Source: Novosphingobium cyanobacteriorum (lineage in GTDB: Bacteria; Pseudomonadota; Alphaproteobacteria; Sphingomonadales; Sphingomonadaceae). From it: a DNA stretch of 64,000 bases. Shown here in pieces: positions 51,647-60,272 of the stretch. The notes below the pieces were generated by a model. That model was not told where the DNA came from. It made no database searches and saw nothing but the letters and a program-made list of their open reading frames with translations. The stretch lies in NCBI RefSeq assembly GCF_029436685.1, contig NZ_JAROCY010000016.1:1-64000 (forward strand). Reading direction: 5' to 3'. Numbering within the stretch: position 1 is the first letter of the stretch; every line of letters starts with the position of its first letter. Position numbers and translations under genes: made by a program.

Positions 51647-52995
51647 CAAACAGCGACCAGTCCAGTCTTTCCGCATGGCTCGATGCCCACCCCGAAATCA
51701 CGCGGGTGGAGGCCTTTGTCTTTGACCTGATGGGCGCGGGCAAGGGCAAGTGGCTTGAACGGGACAAGGCCTATGGCTTGGATTCCAAGGGCTTGCCGGT
51801 GCCGGTCTCGGTCTTTGCGCAGGATGCCTGGGGCTGCGACGTGCCCGGCGCGGGCCTCGCCTTTGGCACCGGTGATCCCGATGGCCTGTGCTATCCGGTT
51901 GCGGGCCGCTTTGCAGCCATGCCCTGGGTGGGCGCGGGCACAGGGCAGTGCTTCCTCGCCATGCGCACCGCCGATGGCCAGCCCGTGGTGTCCGACCCCC
52001 GCGGCGCGCTGGAACGCGTGCTGGCGCGCTATGCGGCCCGGGGGTTGACCCCGGTGGTGGCGATGGAGCTGGAATTCTACCTCTATCGCCTGGAAGACGG
52101 CCTGCCCGTGCCGCCCGATGGCATGGCCCGCCGCAACGATACCCTGTCGACCAAGGCGCTTGCCGCCCATGCTGATCTGTTCGATGCGATCTTCGCCGCC
52201 GCCCGCGAAATCGGCATCCCCGCCGATGGGATGATCAGCGAGGCGGGGCCGGGCCAGTTCGAGCTGAACCTGCTGCATCGCGCGGATGCGCTGGCTGCGG
52301 CGGACGATGTCATGTTGATGCGGCGCATTGTCCGCGCCCTTGCCGCGCAGCACGGCCTTGGCGCCACCTTCATGGCCAAGCCCTATGGCGATTGTTCGGG
52401 CAGCGGCATGCACATTCACGCCAGCGTGGTCGGCGCCGATGGCACGCTCCCCTTCGCCCAAACTGGCACGGGGCCTGGCGGGGGGGCGAGCGACATGCTC
52501 TATCATGCGGTTGAGGGCCTCCTGTCGGCCATGCCGGAAACGATGCTGGCCTTCGCGCCCAACCACAATTCGTTCCGCCGCTTCCGCCCCGATGCCCATG
52601 CCCCGCTTTCGGCCAGCTGGGGCATTGACGATCGCAGCGCCGCCGTGCGCGTGATCGTGGCCGATCCCAAGGCGACACGGATCGAACACCGCATCTCGGG
52701 CGCAGACGTGAACGCCTATGTGGCGATGACGGCGATGCTCGGCGGCATGATCGAAGGGATCGAAGCCGCCATCCTGCCGCCCCCGCCACAGGACCCGATG
52801 AATCCGGGGCAGGGCCGCGCCCTGCCGGTGGAATGGGGCGCCGCGATCGACGCCTTCGCCGGCTCGGAAACGGCGGAACGCATCTTCGGCGAACGCTTCC
52901 GAAACATCCTTGTTGCGTGCAAGCGCCAGGATCGCGAAGCTTTCCTGTCGCACATCGATCGTTTCGAGTACGATACCTATCTCAACGTGCTTTGA
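51643..52995 (+). CDS. Glutamine synthetase-family gamma-glutamylamine ligase (second PuuA-like)
   Basis: A 450-residue ligase, divergent from the other PuuA-like protein. N-terminal domain: EAFVFDLMGAGKGKWLERDKAY. Catalytic motifs: AMELEFYLYRL, AGPGQFELNLLH, MHIHASVVGADG and NSFRRFRPDAHAPLSASWGIDDRSAAVRV. The paralogue at 45806 and this one could prefer different polyamines. The ATG overlaps the operator palindrome and appears leaderless. The next gene starts 25 bases downstream. Confidence 0.82.
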   Translation: MANSDQSSLSAWLDAHPEITRVEAFVFDLMGAGKGKWLERDKAYGLDSKGLPVPVSVFAQDAWGCDVPGAGLAFGTGDPDGLCYPVAGRFAAMPWVGAGTGQCFLAMRTADGQPVVSDPRGALERVLARYAARGLTPVVAMELEFYLYRLEDGLPVPPDGMARRNDTLSTKALAAHADLFDAIFAAAREIGIPADGMISEAGPGQFELNLLHRADALAAADDVMLMRRIVRALAAQHGLGATFMAKPYGDCSGSGMHIHASVVGADGTLPFAQTGTGPGGGASDMLYHAVEGLLSAMPETMLAFAPNHNSFRRFRPDAHAPLSASWGIDDRSAAVRVIVADPKATRIEHRISGADVNAYVAMTAMLGGMIEGIEAAILPPPPQDPMNPGQGRALPVEWGAAIDAFAGSETAERIFGERFRNILVACKRQDREAFLSHIDRFEYDTYLNVL

Positions 52996-53020
52996 CACAG
53001 GATCATCGGGAGTAAACGGG

Positions 53021-53494
53021 GTGGCGATCACGATCACCATCAATGGCAAGCCGCGCGCGTTCGATGTGCCGGCGGAGATGCCGCTGCTGTGGCTGCTGCG
53101 CGATGTGGCGCAGATGACCGGGACGAAGTTCGGCTGCGCGGCGGGCCTGTGCGGCGCGTGCAGCGTGCTGGTGGATGGCGAGCGCGCCTTTTCCTGCCAG
53201 ACCCCGGCGGGCGATGCCGCGGGCAAATCGGTCACCACCATCGAAGGGCTGGCCGAACAGCCGCTGGGCAAGGCGCTGACCACCGCGTGGGATGAAACCG
53301 ACGTGGTCCAGTGCGGCTATTGCCAGCCGGGCCAGATCGTCGCCGCCGCCGCGCTGCTGAAAGCGAACCCCAGGCCCGACGATGCCGCGATCGATGCGGG
53401 GATGAGCGGCAACATCTGCCGCTGCGGCACCTATCCGCGCATCCGCGCCGCCATCAAGCGCGCCGCCGCGATCAATGCGGGAGGGAAGGCGTGA
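53021..53494 (+). CDS. iorA: (2Fe-2S) subunit of an IorAB-type molybdenum hydroxylase
   Basis: A 157-residue two-cluster ferredoxin-like subunit. The plant-type cluster is KFGCAAGLCGACSVLVDGERAFSC and the second is CGYCQPGQI...NICRCGTYPRIRAAIKRAA. GTG 53021 was chosen because GGGAG lies just before it and VAITITINGKP is the usual start. Its stop overlaps the next gene's ATG. Together they form an aldehyde or N-heterocycle oxidising enzyme. Confidence 0.88.
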   Translation: MAITITINGKPRAFDVPAEMPLLWLLRDVAQMTGTKFGCAAGLCGACSVLVDGERAFSCQTPAGDAAGKSVTTIEGLAEQPLGKALTTAWDETDVVQCGYCQPGQIVAAAALLKANPRPDDAAIDAGMSGNICRCGTYPRIRAAIKRAAAINAGGKA

Positions 53495-55623
53495 TGGACC
53501 TGACGCTCAACGCTTCCCGGCGTGAAATGCTGGCCGGTTCGGCGCTGCTCGGCGGCGCGCTGCTGGTGCCGCTCACCGCCTGCGCCGCCACCGGCTCTCC
53601 TGGCAAGGGCGGGCTGGCCGCCAACACCTGGCTGGCCGTGACCCCGGATGGCAAGATCGCGCTGGCCTTGCCCAAGACCGAGATGGGGCAGGGGATCCTG
53701 ACCGCCATCACCATGATCGCTGCCGAGGAACTGGCCGTCGCGCCCGAAGCGGTGCAGGTGACCATTGCCGAAGGTGACGCTGCCCGCTTTGCCCCGCTGA
53801 GCCAAGGCACCGGCGGCTCCACCTCGATCCGTGAAGTGTGGCAGCCGCTGCGCGAAGCCGCGGCCAAGGCCCGCGCCGCGCTGTTGCAGGCCGCCGCCAC
53901 GCAGTGGAAGGCGCCCGTGGCCGATTGCGTGGCGCACGATGGCGCCGTTCTGCACAAGCCCAGCGGCAAGGTGCTGACGTTTGCCGCGCTGGTCCCCGTC
54001 GCCGCCGCTGCGCCGCTGCCCAAGGATGCGCCGCTGCTCTCCCCGACGGAGTTCAAGGTGCTGGGCAAGGCGCAGCGCCGGCTGGATGGCGCGGCCAAGG
54101 CCCGTGGCACTGCCGAATATGGCATCGATGTGATCGTGCCGGGCATGAAGTTCGCGGCCATTGCCGAATGTCCGATCTTTGGCGGCAAGCTGGCGGGTCT
54201 CGACGAAGCTGCGGCCAAGGCCGTGCCCGGCGTGGACGCGGTGATCCGTGATGATGACGCGCTGATGATCGTGGCGGGCAACACTTGGGCCGCGCGGCAG
54301 GCGCTTATCGCCGCCGATCCCAAGTGGGATGCTCCCCCCGCTGCCAAGGGCGCCCAGCAGGCCGCCATCGTCGGCACGGTGGCTGCCGGGCTCAACCAGC
54401 CCGGCACCGTGGCGATCAACGCCGATCCCAAGGTTGCGCTGCCCGCCGCCACCCGCACCATCACGGCGGAATACCACCAGTCCTTCCTCGCCCACGCCAC
54501 CATGGAGCCTTCCAACTGCGTGGCGCAGGTGAAGGACGGCGCATGCGAGATCTGGACCGGATCGCAGATCCCGTCCGACGCGCGCGAGGCTGCGGCCAAG
54601 GCGCTCGGCTTCCCGCTGGAAAAGGTCACGTTCCACAACCGCCTGATGGGCGGCGGCTTCGGCCGGCGGCTTGAGCCCGACATGGTCGTGCGCGCGGTGG
54701 GCCTTGCAAGGCGGGTGCCCTGGCCGGTCAAGCTCACCTGGGCGCGTGAGCAGGACATGACCCACGATTTCTTCCGCCCGGCCTATGCCGATCGCTTCAC
54801 CGTGGGTGTTGATGCGGCGGGCAGGCCGGTTTCCTGGACGCACAAGATCGCCGGCTCCTCGATCATGGCGCGCCTGATGGGCCCGGCGTTCAAGGGCGTG
54901 GACGAAGACGTGGTCGATGGCCTCAATGCCCCGCTCTACGATGGCTTCCCGCGCACCGTCACCTTCCAGCAGGTGGAAAGCAGCGTGCCCACCGGCTGGT
55001 GGCGTGGCGTTGGCCCGCTGCGCACCGCCTTTGCGGTGGAATGCATGGTCGATGAACTGGCCAACGCCGCCAATATCGACCCCATCGGCTATCGCCTGCA
55101 GCTGACCAGCGATCCGCGCGCCCGCGCCGTGCTGGAAGCGGTGCGCAAGCAATCCGGCTGGGATGACAAGCGCACCCCCAATTCCGGGCTGGGCGTGGCG
55201 GTGATCCACAACTGGGATACCTACATGGCCGCCGTGGCCGATGTTTCCGTGGGCGCGGACAGGCAGATCCGCATCAACCGGGTGACCGTGGCGGTCGATT
55301 GCGGGCAGGTGGTCAACCCCTCGGGCATCCGCGCGCAGATTGACAGCGGCGTGATCTTCGGCGGCAGCGCGGCGCTGTGGGGAGAGATCACCATTGCCGG
55401 TGGCGCCGTGGAACAATCAAACTTCCACGATTACCGCGTGATGCGCATGGCCGAATGCCCGGTGATCGAAACCATGATCATCGACAGCCACGAAAAGCCC
55501 GGCGGCATGGGCGAACCGCCCTGTGCCGTGATCGGCCCTGCGCTGGCCAACGCTCTCCACGCTCTCACCGGCAAGCGCGTGCGCAGCCTGCCCTTGCAGA
55601 AAGGCTTCGAAGCGCTGGCCTGA
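53494..55623 (+). CDS. iorB: Molybdopterin subunit of an IorAB-type hydroxylase
   Basis: A 709-residue exported molybdoenzyme subunit. The N-terminus SRREMLAGSALLGGALLVPLTAC has a Tat-like RR and a lipobox. Cofactor-binding motifs include EMGQGILTAITMIAAEEL, LMGGGFGRRLEPDMV and KPGGMGEPPCAVIGPALANAL, with the active-site Glu in GMGEP. Known relatives are isoquinoline 1-oxidoreductase and membrane-bound aldehyde dehydrogenases. In a polyamine cluster that lacks a PuuC-type dehydrogenase, aldehyde oxidation is a reasonable guess. Confidence 0.85.
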   Translation: MDLTLNASRREMLAGSALLGGALLVPLTACAATGSPGKGGLAANTWLAVTPDGKIALALPKTEMGQGILTAITMIAAEELAVAPEAVQVTIAEGDAARFAPLSQGTGGSTSIREVWQPLREAAAKARAALLQAAATQWKAPVADCVAHDGAVLHKPSGKVLTFAALVPVAAAAPLPKDAPLLSPTEFKVLGKAQRRLDGAAKARGTAEYGIDVIVPGMKFAAIAECPIFGGKLAGLDEAAAKAVPGVDAVIRDDDALMIVAGNTWAARQALIAADPKWDAPPAAKGAQQAAIVGTVAAGLNQPGTVAINADPKVALPAATRTITAEYHQSFLAHATMEPSNCVAQVKDGACEIWTGSQIPSDAREAAAKALGFPLEKVTFHNRLMGGGFGRRLEPDMVVRAVGLARRVPWPVKLTWAREQDMTHDFFRPAYADRFTVGVDAAGRPVSWTHKIAGSSIMARLMGPAFKGVDEDVVDGLNAPLYDGFPRTVTFQQVESSVPTGWWRGVGPLRTAFAVECMVDELANAANIDPIGYRLQLTSDPRARAVLEAVRKQSGWDDKRTPNSGLGVAVIHNWDTYMAAVADVSVGADRQIRINRVTVAVDCGQVVNPSGIRAQIDSGVIFGGSAALWGEITIAGGAVEQSNFHDYRVMRMAECPVIETMIIDSHEKPGGMGEPPCAVIGPALANALHALTGKRVRSLPLQKGFEALA

Positions 55624-55632
55624 CCGTTCTTG

Positions 55633-55650
55633 TCTCCCGCGCGCGGGAGA
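55633..55650 (+). terminator. Palindrome after iorB, possible terminator
   Basis: TCTCCCGCGCGCGGGAGA is an 18-base perfect palindrome ten bases past the iorB stop, followed by GGCTTTAAAG. The lack of a clear T run lowers confidence. Confidence 0.4.
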
Positions 55651-55664
55651 GGCTTTAAAGGTTC

Positions 55665-55829
55665 GGTTTCTCGCAGAGACGCAGAGAGAAAAGAGAGCGC
55701 AGAGAGCCAGCGTCTGGCCGAAGGCCGCCAATAATTTCACTACAGATTGCGCGGCGGAACGCGCAGAAGGGCGGCTTCGCCGTAAGCGCTCTGCGCTCTC
55801 CCTTCTTCTCTGCGTCTCTGCGAGAAACC
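55665..55829. repeat. Long inverted-repeat element with GAGACGCAGAG motif
   Basis: Two exact 23-base arms, GGTTTCTCGCAGAGACGCAG... (55665-55687) and its complement (55807-55829), extend imperfectly inward through AGAGAGCGCAGAG. About 120 bases lie between the arms. It sits between two genes that converge, and looks like a dispersed MITE/REP-type repeat. Confidence 0.7.
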
Positions 55830-55852
55830 CTTCTCTTAATCTCGGCCAACCG

Positions 55853-57247
55853 TCACAACGCCGCCAGCTGCTCCATGCTGGCATCCAGCGCCGCGCCGAT
55901 GATCCCCACCAGCCGGTCGATCTCCTCGTGCGTGATCACCAGCGGCGGGCTCATCACGATGGAGTCGCGGATCGCGCGCACCATCAGGCCGCCGGCGATG
56001 CAGTGATCGCGCACGATCGGGCCGGCCTGTCCGCCTGTTCCGTGGCGCTTGTTGGTGCCCTTTTCGGCCACGATCTCAACCGCGCCAAGCAGGCCGATCG
56101 AGCGGACTTCGCCCACCAGCGGCTGATCGGCCAGCCGCTGCAGCGCCGCGTTCAGGTATGGCCCCACATCCTCGCGCACGCGGTCGACAAGGTGCTCGTC
56201 CTCGATGATCTGCAGGTTGCGCAGCGCCACCGCCGCTGAAACCGGGTGGCCTGAGTAGGTATAGCCGTGGACGAACTCCTCGCCCGAGGCGCGCAGCACC
56301 TCCACGATCTCGCTTGAAACGCCGGTGGCCGAAATCGGCAGGTAGCCGGAAGACAGGCCCTTGGCCATCGAGACGATGTCTGGCGAAATGCCATAGTGCT
56401 GGAAGCCGAACCATTCGCCCAGCCGGCCAAAACCGCAGATCACTTCGTCTGAAACCAGCAGGATGCCATACTTGCGGCAGATCGCTTCCACCTTCTGCCA
56501 GTAACCGGGCGGAGGGATGATCACGCCGCCCGCGCCCTGCACGGGTTCACCGATGAAGGCCGCCACGTTTTCCGGCCCCACTGCCAGGATGCGGTCTTCG
56601 ATCGCCTGCGCCGCGCGCGTGGCAAAGGCTTCCGGATCTTCTCCAAAGCCTTCGCCAAAGGGGTAGGGCTGCATCACGTGTTCGATGCCGGGGATCGGCA
56701 GCCCGCCCTGCGCATGCATGAAGGTCATGCCGCCAAGGCTGGCCGATGCCACGGTCGATCCGTGGTAGGCATTGTGCCGGCTGATGAACACCGTGCGGTT
56801 TGGCTCGCCCTTCAGGCCCCAGTACGTGCGGACCAGGCGGAACACCGTATCGTTGGATTCGCTGCCAGAATTGTTGAAGAACACGTGTTGCAGCTTGCCG
56901 CCCAGCAGGCCGGCCAGCTTGGTCGCCAGTTCGATCGGCGGCACCGTGGCGGTGCGGAAGAACGTGTTGTAGAACGGCAGCTCCTCCATCTGCCGCGCCG
57001 CCACTTCGGCCAGTTCGGGGCGGCCATAGCCCACGTTCACGCACCACAGCCCGGCCATGCCGTCCAGGATCGCATGGCCTTCGCCGTCATAGATCGTGGA
57101 GCCCTGCGCATGGGTGATGATGCGGCTGCCGCCCAGGTCCTGCTGCAGCTTGTAGCTCGATTGCGCCGGCAGGTGATGCGCCACGTCCAGCTCGCGCAGG
57201 GCGGGGATGTCATAGTTGCGGACGCCAATCGTAGGGGGGGTGGCCAT
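55853..57247 (-). CDS. Class III aminotransferase (putrescine/polyamine:pyruvate type, SpuC-like)
   Basis: A 464-residue PLP enzyme. MAGLWCVNVGYGRPELAEVAARQMEELPFYNTFF, FNNSGSESNDTVFRLVRTYW, the PLP aspartate in LLVSDEVICGFGRLG and the lysine in MAKGLSSGYLPIS are all seen, as is EEFVHGYTYSGHPV. This matches polyamine transaminases such as SpuC, which turn the terminal amine to an aldehyde. It is divergent from the GntR gene, with operator-like sites in between. Confidence 0.85.
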   Translation of the reverse strand: MATPPTIGVRNYDIPALRELDVAHHLPAQSSYKLQQDLGGSRIITHAQGSTIYDGEGHAILDGMAGLWCVNVGYGRPELAEVAARQMEELPFYNTFFRTATVPPIELATKLAGLLGGKLQHVFFNNSGSESNDTVFRLVRTYWGLKGEPNRTVFISRHNAYHGSTVASASLGGMTFMHAQGGLPIPGIEHVMQPYPFGEGFGEDPEAFATRAAQAIEDRILAVGPENVAAFIGEPVQGAGGVIIPPPGYWQKVEAICRKYGILLVSDEVICGFGRLGEWFGFQHYGISPDIVSMAKGLSSGYLPISATGVSSEIVEVLRASGEEFVHGYTYSGHPVSAAVALRNLQIIEDEHLVDRVREDVGPYLNAALQRLADQPLVGEVRSIGLLGAVEIVAEKGTNKRHGTGGQAGPIVRDHCIAGGLMVRAIRDSIVMSPPLVITHEEIDRLVGIIGAALDASMEQLAAL

Positions 57248-57270
57248 CGTCAGTCCCGGGCAGTTGATCT

Positions 57271-57285
57271 AAGATCACAGATAGG
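57271..57285. promoter_or_regulatory. TGTGATC-type operator, site 6 (aminotransferase)
   Basis: AAGATCACAGATAGG, minus strand CCTATCTGTGATCTT, 24 bases upstream of the aminotransferase ATG. Confidence 0.55.
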
Positions 57286-57370
57286 CTCTTGGCAGGGTCT
57301 GCGTCAATGAAAACGCGCCGAAAAGCTGCATCCTTTTTGCGGAAACGTTGATTGCCGGGGGGGTTCTTGT

Positions 57371-57382
57371 AAGATCACCGCA
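57371..57382. promoter_or_regulatory. TGTGATC-like operator, site 7 (gntR)
   Basis: AAGATCACCGCA, a one-base variant (GGTGATC on the minus strand), 37 bases before the regulator ATG. It suggests autoregulation. Confidence 0.45.
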
Positions 57383-57418
57383 GGATTTGCCGCAGGACGG
57401 AGGTTGCGCAAGGCGAGC

Positions 57419-58102
57419 ATGGTGCACAGCGAAGCCGCGATTGCAGAGGAAGAGGGCGAGGGCACGGCTTCGCTGCGCGAACAGGTGTACAACGACCTGC
57501 GCTACCGCCTGATCACGGGCAAGATCATGCCTGGCGTGGGCATTTCCACGCGCGGGCTGGCGCAGCAGTTGGGTGTCAGCCAGATGCCGGTGCGCGATGC
57601 GCTCAGCCGGATCGCGGCCGAAGGCGCGGTGGACATCCGGTCAAAGCGCGCGGTCATGGTGCCGAAGATGACGCAGGCCCGCTTCATGGAAATCATGCGC
57701 CTGCGCACCCTGCTGGAACCGCTCGCCGCGCAGGAAGCGCTGCCGCACATTGACGGCGAACGCCTGCGCCAGATCCGCGCGGCGGACGAGGCGACTGACG
57801 ATGCGCTGCGTGATGGCGACGTGAACGCCTACATGGAATCGAACTTCCGCTTTCACTCGCTGATCTATGGCGCGGCGCCGATGCCGCTGGCCAATCGCAT
57901 GATCGAAAGCCTGTGGATGCAGTTCGGCCCGTTCATGCGCGTGGTCTATGGCCGCTATGGCACTGCCAGCATGATCGACCAGCACAAGGCGGCGACCAAG
58001 GCGATCGCGCAAGGCGATGCCGAAGGCCTGCGCGATGCGATTGCGGGTGACATCGGCGATTGCCACGATCTGATGCGCGATTGGGAAAAACTGAACGCTT
58101 AG
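57419..58102 (+). CDS. GntR/FCD-family transcriptional regulator
   Basis: A 227-residue regulator. The N-terminal winged helix (about 15-80) reads LREQVYNDLRYRLITGKIMPGVGISTRGLAQQLGVSQMPVRDALSRIAAEGAV. The C-terminal all-helical FCD domain has MRLRTLLEPLAAQEA, NFRFHSLIYG and the metal/ligand His residues. ATG 57419 follows AAGG; TTG 57404 is an alternative. FCD regulators bind palindromes that contain GT...AC, and it is the only regulator in the polyamine region, so it is the likely reader of the TGTGATC sites. Confidence 0.82.
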   Translation: MVHSEAAIAEEEGEGTASLREQVYNDLRYRLITGKIMPGVGISTRGLAQQLGVSQMPVRDALSRIAAEGAVDIRSKRAVMVPKMTQARFMEIMRLRTLLEPLAAQEALPHIDGERLRQIRAADEATDDALRDGDVNAYMESNFRFHSLIYGAAPMPLANRMIESLWMQFGPFMRVVYGRYGTASMIDQHKAATKAIAQGDAEGLRDAIAGDIGDCHDLMRDWEKLNA

Positions 58103-58130
58103 AATGGGTTCTGGCGGAGTGCTGTGGTGG

Positions 58131-58200
58131 TTCGACAGGCTCAGAACGAGCAGTTCTGGATCGATTGATCGCAACCGCCGCTCATCCTGGGCCTGTCGAA
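58131..58200. repeat. Sphingomonad-type intergenic inverted repeat
   Basis: TTCGACAGGCTCAGAACGAG (58131-58150) and CTCATCCTGGGCCTGTCGAA (58181-58200) are imperfect inverted arms, 16 of 20 matching. The TTCGACAGGCTCAG motif is common between genes in sphingomonads. It sits between convergent genes and may also help end transcription. Confidence 0.6.
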
Positions 58201-58219
58201 GGATGCCGGCGCATCCCCC

Positions 58220-60166
58220 TCAGGCGAAGAGTTCGTTCACCGCGCGCCAGGCCTGGTCGATGGCGCTGCTGGTATAGGATGCGCGGTCGGAATCGGCATT
58301 GGCGATGGTGATCGAGCCGAATTTCGCCCGACCGACGAGGTGCGGCGCATCGGGCTCGTCGTCGCGCCTGGCGTCCCACAGCGAGTTGTATTCGGGAGCG
58401 TAGCCGTGGGGCCAGCGGTTCACCGCAATGCCGGCGATATCGCGCTGCGCATCGAAGCCATGGGGGGCAAGCGCGCGGGTCATCAGGTCGACCAACTCGT
58501 TCTCGAACTTCGAAAAATCGGTGGCGAGCAGTTCGGCGCGGCCGGCCTTGCTCTGTTCGTGCTCGGGCAGGCCGGGAGCGTGCGGGATGCGCGAGAGGCG
58601 CATCACGATGGGCTCGTCTGGGGTCTTCGGCCCGGTGTAACCGCCGATCTCCACGATCCGGTCAAGGTTGAAGCCGTGGTACCAGTGGGTGGGGCAGGTC
58701 GCGCCGCTGATCCCCGCCTTGGCAAAGGCGCGCCAGTTGTCGAGCGCGACGCTGATATAGCACAGCGGCTCCTTCACCAGTTCGTGCAGGCCCGCCTTCT
58801 GCGCGGCAGGAAGCGCGGGGATCAGATAGGGGATCACCATGTTCCAGCACGCCATGACCACGTGGCGCGCGGCAACTTTGCTTAACTTTCCGCCGCTTGC
58901 ATAGACAATGTCGACACCGGCTGAACTGCGGTTCTCCACGTGCAGAACGGTGCTGTTCAAGCGGATGCGCACCGGCTGACCGGCCTTGTCCAGCGCGTCG
59001 TAATGGCAGGGCGAAAGGATTGATTCCTCAACGGAAACTCCGGGCTTCATGAACCCCGGCACCAGCTTTGCCACCAGCAGGCGAGCGACCGTGCCGTTGC
59101 CGTCGGGGAAATGCAGTTCATAAGAGCCGCCGGTCTGGGCGAAGCCGCGCGGGGTATAGCCCATGCGCATGGTGCCGCCCTTTTCCAGCCTGGTCCCGGC
59201 AAACCCGGCGAGGCGGGCGCCCCAGGCGTCGAGCGCGGAAATGCCGTCTGCGCCCACGCACCACCAACCGAGCGGGCGGTTCTGGTACCATTGCAGAGCT
59301 TCGTCGCCCAAACCCCCGTGTTTCTTGAGGAAATCGCGGTAGCTGATCCGGCTGAGGTAATCCTTGCGCATCTCCATCGGCATGGTGCCGAGTGGGTCGG
59401 TCTTGCCCGATTCCAGGGCCACGATCTGCGCCAGCGCCTCTGCCGAGAAGGGGGATTTGCCAAGCTTTACAGGTAGTTCTTCTTCATGCGGCAGGCGCAC
59501 CAGGGCATCGCGGCCAAAGTGTTCGCGGTCAAAAAACGCGGCGGGGGCCAGCTTGTATGCCTTCAGCCCTGCACCCGCATGTTCGCCATACTTTTCGGAA
59601 AGCGCCGGAACATCGATGCCGATCTTGCGCAGCAGGCCGTCGGCCACGGGGCTGTAGGGCTCGGGACTGTCGATGCCCAGCGTGCCGCCGTTCATGATAA
59701 GTGTCTGTCCACGAACGCGAAACTCATTGCGCTTGGCATGTCCACCAACATCGTCGTGGTTCTCCACGATCAGCACCCGTGCCTGCGGGTTGCGTTCGCG
59801 ATAGAATAGCGCTGCCGAAAGGCCGCTGATGCCGCCGCCGACCACCACGAGGTCATAGTCCTCGGCCGCCGGGCCGGCCAGCGCCTGGCCGATCGCCTCA
59901 CCATCGCGCAGGGCGTGGGCCACTTCGAACGAGCCGGGATGCGATCCGCGCATTCCCAAACGATAGGGCGGATAATAGCCAAAAGGTTCAGAATTGGCGT
60001 AGGTTGAGGCGGGTTGAGAAGGGGTTGAGGCCGACTGAGAGGGGGTTGAGATGGACAGAGAGGCCACCGAACCGGCGACAGCAGCGCCCTGCACGAAGTC
60101 TCTTCGGGTCACCTGCGGACCCAAGATGCCCTTCTTCGAACCCGTCCCGTCACCCTTGTTGTGCAT
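58220..60166 (-). CDS. Spermidine dehydrogenase-like flavoprotein (SpdH-like), Tat-exported
   Basis: A 648-residue NAD(P)-binding/FAD protein. A Tat-type TRRDFVQGAAVAGSVASLS lies near residue 20, then a low-complexity repeat (STPSQSASTPSQPAST). The motif YYPPYRLGMRGSHPGSFEVAHALRDG, the FAD site DYDLVVVGGGISGLSAALFYRE and ENHDDVGGHAKRNEF follow. This order fits the SpdH family described from Pseudomonas aeruginosa, which cleaves spermidine. Start 60166 is plausible, with an inner Met possible. It is divergent from the second PotF-like gene across a TGTGATCACA site. Confidence 0.72.
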   Translation of the reverse strand: MHNKGDGTGSKKGILGPQVTRRDFVQGAAVAGSVASLSISTPSQSASTPSQPASTYANSEPFGYYPPYRLGMRGSHPGSFEVAHALRDGEAIGQALAGPAAEDYDLVVVGGGISGLSAALFYRERNPQARVLIVENHDDVGGHAKRNEFRVRGQTLIMNGGTLGIDSPEPYSPVADGLLRKIGIDVPALSEKYGEHAGAGLKAYKLAPAAFFDREHFGRDALVRLPHEEELPVKLGKSPFSAEALAQIVALESGKTDPLGTMPMEMRKDYLSRISYRDFLKKHGGLGDEALQWYQNRPLGWWCVGADGISALDAWGARLAGFAGTRLEKGGTMRMGYTPRGFAQTGGSYELHFPDGNGTVARLLVAKLVPGFMKPGVSVEESILSPCHYDALDKAGQPVRIRLNSTVLHVENRSSAGVDIVYASGGKLSKVAARHVVMACWNMVIPYLIPALPAAQKAGLHELVKEPLCYISVALDNWRAFAKAGISGATCPTHWYHGFNLDRIVEIGGYTGPKTPDEPIVMRLSRIPHAPGLPEHEQSKAGRAELLATDFSKFENELVDLMTRALAPHGFDAQRDIAGIAVNRWPHGYAPEYNSLWDARRDDEPDAPHLVGRAKFGSITIANADSDRASYTSSAIDQAWRAVNELFA

Positions 60167-60205
60167 GGTCCCGGCTTTCCTGCTGGCAGGTCTTTACGGG
60201 CGTAC

Positions 60206-60215
60206 TGTGATCACA
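60206..60215. promoter_or_regulatory. TGTGATC-type operator, site 8 (spdH-like / potF2)
   Basis: TGTGATCACA, the same perfect 10-base palindrome as in site 5, in the divergent gap between the SpdH-like gene (40 bases away) and the second PotF-like gene (58 bases away). Confidence 0.65.
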
Positions 60216-60272
60216 TAACCTGACCTGAAGCAACGCCTTTCAAGCGGGCACAGAACAGACAAGAGGGCTTCG

